Origin: Rhodospirillales bacterium
GTDB taxonomy: Bacteria; Pseudomonadota; Alphaproteobacteria; Reyranellales; Reyranellaceae
NCBI GenBank assembly: GCA_016185145.1
Contig: JACPOB010000165.1
Coordinates: 1-44,115 of the forward strand
DNA: 44,115 nucleotides
Reading direction: 5' to 3'
Part shown: in pieces, positions 42,030-44,115 of the stretch
How positions within the stretch are numbered: position 1 is the stretch's first letter
Layout of the letters: the number at the start of each line of letters is the position of its first letter
Notes under the pieces: generated by a model
The model's database searches: none
The model's input: the letters and a program-made list of their open reading frames with translations, nothing else
What the model was told of the DNA's origin: nothing
Program-made: the position numbers and the translations under genes

Positions 42030-43631
42030 ATGCAACCTGACGTCATCGTCATCGGTGCCGGCGTCGCGGGCCTGTACCAACTGCACCGCCTACGCGGCCT
42101 CGGTCTCGAGGTCCAGGTCTTCGAGGCCGGCACCGACGTCGGCGGCACCTGGTACTGGAACCGCTATCCCGGCGCGCGCTTCGATTCGGAAAGCTGGTCC
42201 TACGGCTATTCCTTCTCCGAGGAACTGCTGCAGGAATGGGAATGGCCCGAGCATTTCGCCGCCCAGCCCGACACGCTGCGCTATCTCAACTTCGTGGCCG
42301 ACAAGTTCGACCTGCGCCGCGACATCCGCTTCGGTTGCCGCGTCGTCGCCGCGCGCTTCGACGAGGCGGGCGATCGCTGGACGATCACGCTGGAGAACGG
42401 CGAGCAGGCGAGCGCGCGGCTCCTGATCACGGCGCTGGGCCCATTGTCGGCCTACACGCTGCCCAACATCCCCGGCCGCGAGAACTTTCAAGGGCAGGCC
42501 TTCCACACGGCACGCTGGCCGCGCGAGGGCGTGTCGCTCGCCGGCAAGCGCGTCGGCATCATCGGCACCGGAGCGACCGCCATCCAGGTCATCCAGACCA
42601 TCGCCCCGGACGTCGGCCATCTCACGGTGTTCCAGCGCACGCCCAACTGGGCGGCGCCTTTGCACAACCGGCGCATCAGCGCGGAGGAGCAGAAGAAGAT
42701 CAAGGCCTCGTACGGCGAGATCTTCGAGCGCTGCCGGCAGACCAGCACCTGCTTCATCCACCAGACCGATCCGCGCAGGGCGCTGGACGTCTCGGCCGAG
42801 GAGCGCGAGGCGTTCTGGGAGAAGCTCTACGGCGAGCCGGGCTTCGGCATCTGGGTCGGCAACTTCGCCGACGTGCTGACCGACAAAAGGGCCAATGCGC
42901 TGGCGAGCGCCTTCATGGCCAGGAAGATCCGCGAGCGGGTGCGCGACCCCAAGGTCGCCGACAAGCTGATCCCCAAGGACCACGGCTTCGGCACGCGCCG
43001 GCTGCCGCTCGAGACCCGCTATTTCGAGGTCTACAATCAGGACAATGTGCGGCTGGTCGACATCAACGAGACGCCGATCGAGCGCATCACGCCGCAAGGC
43101 ATCCGGACCAGCGCGGGGGATTTCGCCTTCGACATCCTGATCTATGCCACGGGCTTCGACGGCGTCACCGGTCCCTATGATCGCATCGACATCGTCGGAC
43201 CCGGCGGGCGGAGGCTCAAGGACGACTGGAAGGGCATGCCGCGCACTTTCCTCGGCATGATGGCCGAAGGCTTCCCCAACATGCTGATGGTGCTGGGCCC
43301 GCACACCGCGCGCGGCAACATCCCGCGCAACATCGAGGAGATCGTCGACTGGCTGACCGGCCTCGTGAAGCACATGCGCGATCACGGCTTGTCGCGGGTC
43401 GAGCCGCGCACCGAAGAGGTGGCCACCTGGGTCGCCGAGGTCGAGCAGGCGGTCGAGGGCCTGCTGTTCGCCGAGGTCAACTCCTGGCAGACCGGCGTCA
43501 ACCGCAACGTCGACGGCCGCCAGGTGCGACGCGTGCTGGGCTACTACGGCGGCGCCCTCGAATACCGCCAGCGCATCGGCAATGTCGCCGGCCGCGGCTA
43601 TAGCGAGCTGATGTTTGACGGTCAAACTTGA
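42030..43631 (+). CDS. Baeyer-Villiger-type flavin monooxygenase (cyclohexanone monooxygenase-like)
   Basis: The 533-residue flavoprotein has the FAD-binding GAGVAG at 9-14, the GGTWYWNRYPGARFD segment at 38-52, and the Baeyer-Villiger fingerprint FQGQAFHTARWP at 153-164. The NADPH-binding GTGATA follows at 179-184, and the YATGFDG motif near 373 completes the set. Such enzymes insert an oxygen next to a ketone carbonyl, giving esters or lactones, or oxidise heteroatoms; the exact substrate cannot be read from sequence. The ATG at 42030 starts just before the Rossmann motif. The upstream frame to 41943 adds only non-family sequence. It stands alone and is convergent with a small lipoprotein gene. 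Confidence 0.92.
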   Translation: MQPDVIVIGAGVAGLYQLHRLRGLGLEVQVFEAGTDVGGTWYWNRYPGARFDSESWSYGYSFSEELLQEWEWPEHFAAQPDTLRYLNFVADKFDLRRDIRFGCRVVAARFDEAGDRWTITLENGEQASARLLITALGPLSAYTLPNIPGRENFQGQAFHTARWPREGVSLAGKRVGIIGTGATAIQVIQTIAPDVGHLTVFQRTPNWAAPLHNRRISAEEQKKIKASYGEIFERCRQTSTCFIHQTDPRRALDVSAEEREAFWEKLYGEPGFGIWVGNFADVLTDKRANALASAFMARKIRERVRDPKVADKLIPKDHGFGTRRLPLETRYFEVYNQDNVRLVDINETPIERITPQGIRTSAGDFAFDILIYATGFDGVTGPYDRIDIVGPGGRRLKDDWKGMPRTFLGMMAEGFPNMLMVLGPHTARGNIPRNIEEIVDWLTGLVKHMRDHGLSRVEPRTEEVATWVAEVEQAVEGLLFAEVNSWQTGVNRNVDGRQVRRVLGYYGGALEYRQRIGNVAGRGYSELMFDGQT

Positions 43632-43637
43632 CCGTCA
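43616..43637. other. Near-perfect palindrome over the monooxygenase stop codon
   Basis: TGACGGTCAA (43616-43625) and its exact reverse complement (43628-43637) flank a 2-nt centre, and the palindrome covers the stop codon at 43629-43631. As RNA it would form a 9 bp stem. It lies between convergent genes, so it may act as a weak terminator. A protein-binding site is the other option. Confidence 0.5.
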
Positions 43638-43653
43638 TGACGGATCTTTGGCA

Positions 43654-44016
43654 TCACGGCCGTGCGCAGCGATCGGCGATGTCCTTGGCATCGCCGCCGG
43701 CATCGGTGGTCGGCCCACCATAGACGCTGCGATAGGCGACCTCGGTGCCGCCACCGGGCAAGCTGCGGATGTTGAACGTGCCCATCACGCCGCCTGCCGC
43801 ATTGCTGACGACGATCTGCGCACGGCCCGGCGAGAAGGTCGGGGTGACGGTGAGCAGCGGCCGTTGCGAGCGCGCCACGATGCAGTTCGCCAGCGGCTCC
43901 CACGGCGCCTGGTAGGCGGCCGTCCAGGTCGGCGGCCGCTGGTCCATCTGGCCGGCGGATTGGCAGGCGGTGAGGGCGGAGAGGGCGGCGAGGCCCAGGA
44001 CAGTTCGGTAGTTCAT
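43654..44016 (-). CDS. Small putative lipoprotein
   Basis: The 120-residue product has a short lipoprotein signal peptide (MNYRTVLGLAALSALTAC, with lipobox LTAC and the cysteine near residue 18), followed by a Gln/Pro-rich linker and a small soluble domain. That domain (VTPTFSPGRAQIVVSNAAGG, then LPGGGTEVAYRSVYGG) has no motif I recognise. It would be anchored to the inner or outer membrane. The start at 44016 is chosen by the signal peptide; the upstream in-frame ATG at 44052 would place basic residues before it. Confidence 0.65.
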   Translation of the reverse strand: MNYRTVLGLAALSALTACQSAGQMDQRPPTWTAAYQAPWEPLANCIVARSQRPLLTVTPTFSPGRAQIVVSNAAGGVMGTFNIRSLPGGGTEVAYRSVYGGPTTDAGGDAKDIADRCARP

Positions 44017-44075
44017 CGCCGAAAGATGCCTTTTTTGCTGAGGGCGCGCCACTCCAGTGGCGCGTCATCTCATTT

Positions 44076-44115
44076 TCTTCCGGACCGCGCGCTTCCAGCG
44101 CGCTCATGATCATGA
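44076..44115. repeat. Palindromic repeat family A, truncated by the window edge
   Basis: TCTTCCGGACCGCGCGCTTC begins a sequence that continues as the left half of the full element at 32147, including GCGCGCTCATGA. The window ends before the right arm. It lies upstream of the small lipoprotein gene on the minus strand. Confidence 0.6.

Overview
The window is GC-rich, densely coding DNA with short intergenic gaps, none longer than about 300 bp. Its gene content fits a free-living alphaproteobacterium of the soil or rhizosphere type. The clues are Ugp- and Liv-type ABC transporters, a phosphonate monoester hydrolase, RTX/type I secretion genes, small proteins of a kind I associate with that class, and a sequence matching the alphaproteobacterial EcfG stress promoter (40307-40332). 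The genus cannot be fixed from the sequence alone. No tRNA, rRNA or CRISPR array was seen. The left edge holds the last residues of an IS transposase.

Region 1 (207-11472, all + strand, many overlapping or near-abutting genes) looks like one catabolic island. In order it encodes a desaturase-type di-iron membrane oxygenase, a ferredoxin reductase, a class III-like Zn alcohol dehydrogenase, an alpha/beta hydrolase, a LysR regulator with a candidate operator, a complete UgpBAEC-type importer, a phosphonate monoester hydrolase/sulfatase and a Rieske ferredoxin. The reading offered here is uptake of a polar organophosphorus (or sulfate ester) compound, hydrolysis of the ester, and oxygenase attack on the released organic part, with the two electron-transfer proteins at opposite ends of the cluster. 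The substrate is unknown.

Region 2 (11670-19217) holds a NIPSNAP-like protein, an RND adaptor/pump pair, and a lipoprotein next to a three-domain peptidoglycan hydrolase that lacks a signal peptide. Region 3 (19237-28693) holds a type I secretion adaptor and ABC exporter, three glycosyltransferase-like genes, and a divergent sedolisin (S53) protease ending in a DUF4114-like module. A serralysin-like RTX metalloprotease at 36377-38460 ends in a similar module, so both proteases are plausible cargo of this exporter. The metalloprotease has an apparent 1-nt frameshift in its 5' end and a leucine at the Met-turn position.

Region 4 (28834-35742) is a LivHMGF transporter with a convergent LivK. 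It is followed, beyond a palindromic repeat, by two flavin-dependent oxygenase genes (acyl-CoA-dehydrogenase-fold and luciferase-like). Region 5 (35946-44016) is mostly small conserved or unknown proteins: a receiver-only response regulator, a 24-residue membrane peptide behind the EcfG-type promoter, a membrane protein, a Baeyer-Villiger-type monooxygenase and a small lipoprotein. Two families of palindromic repeats are interspersed, one of them seen at 5270, 32147 and 44076.
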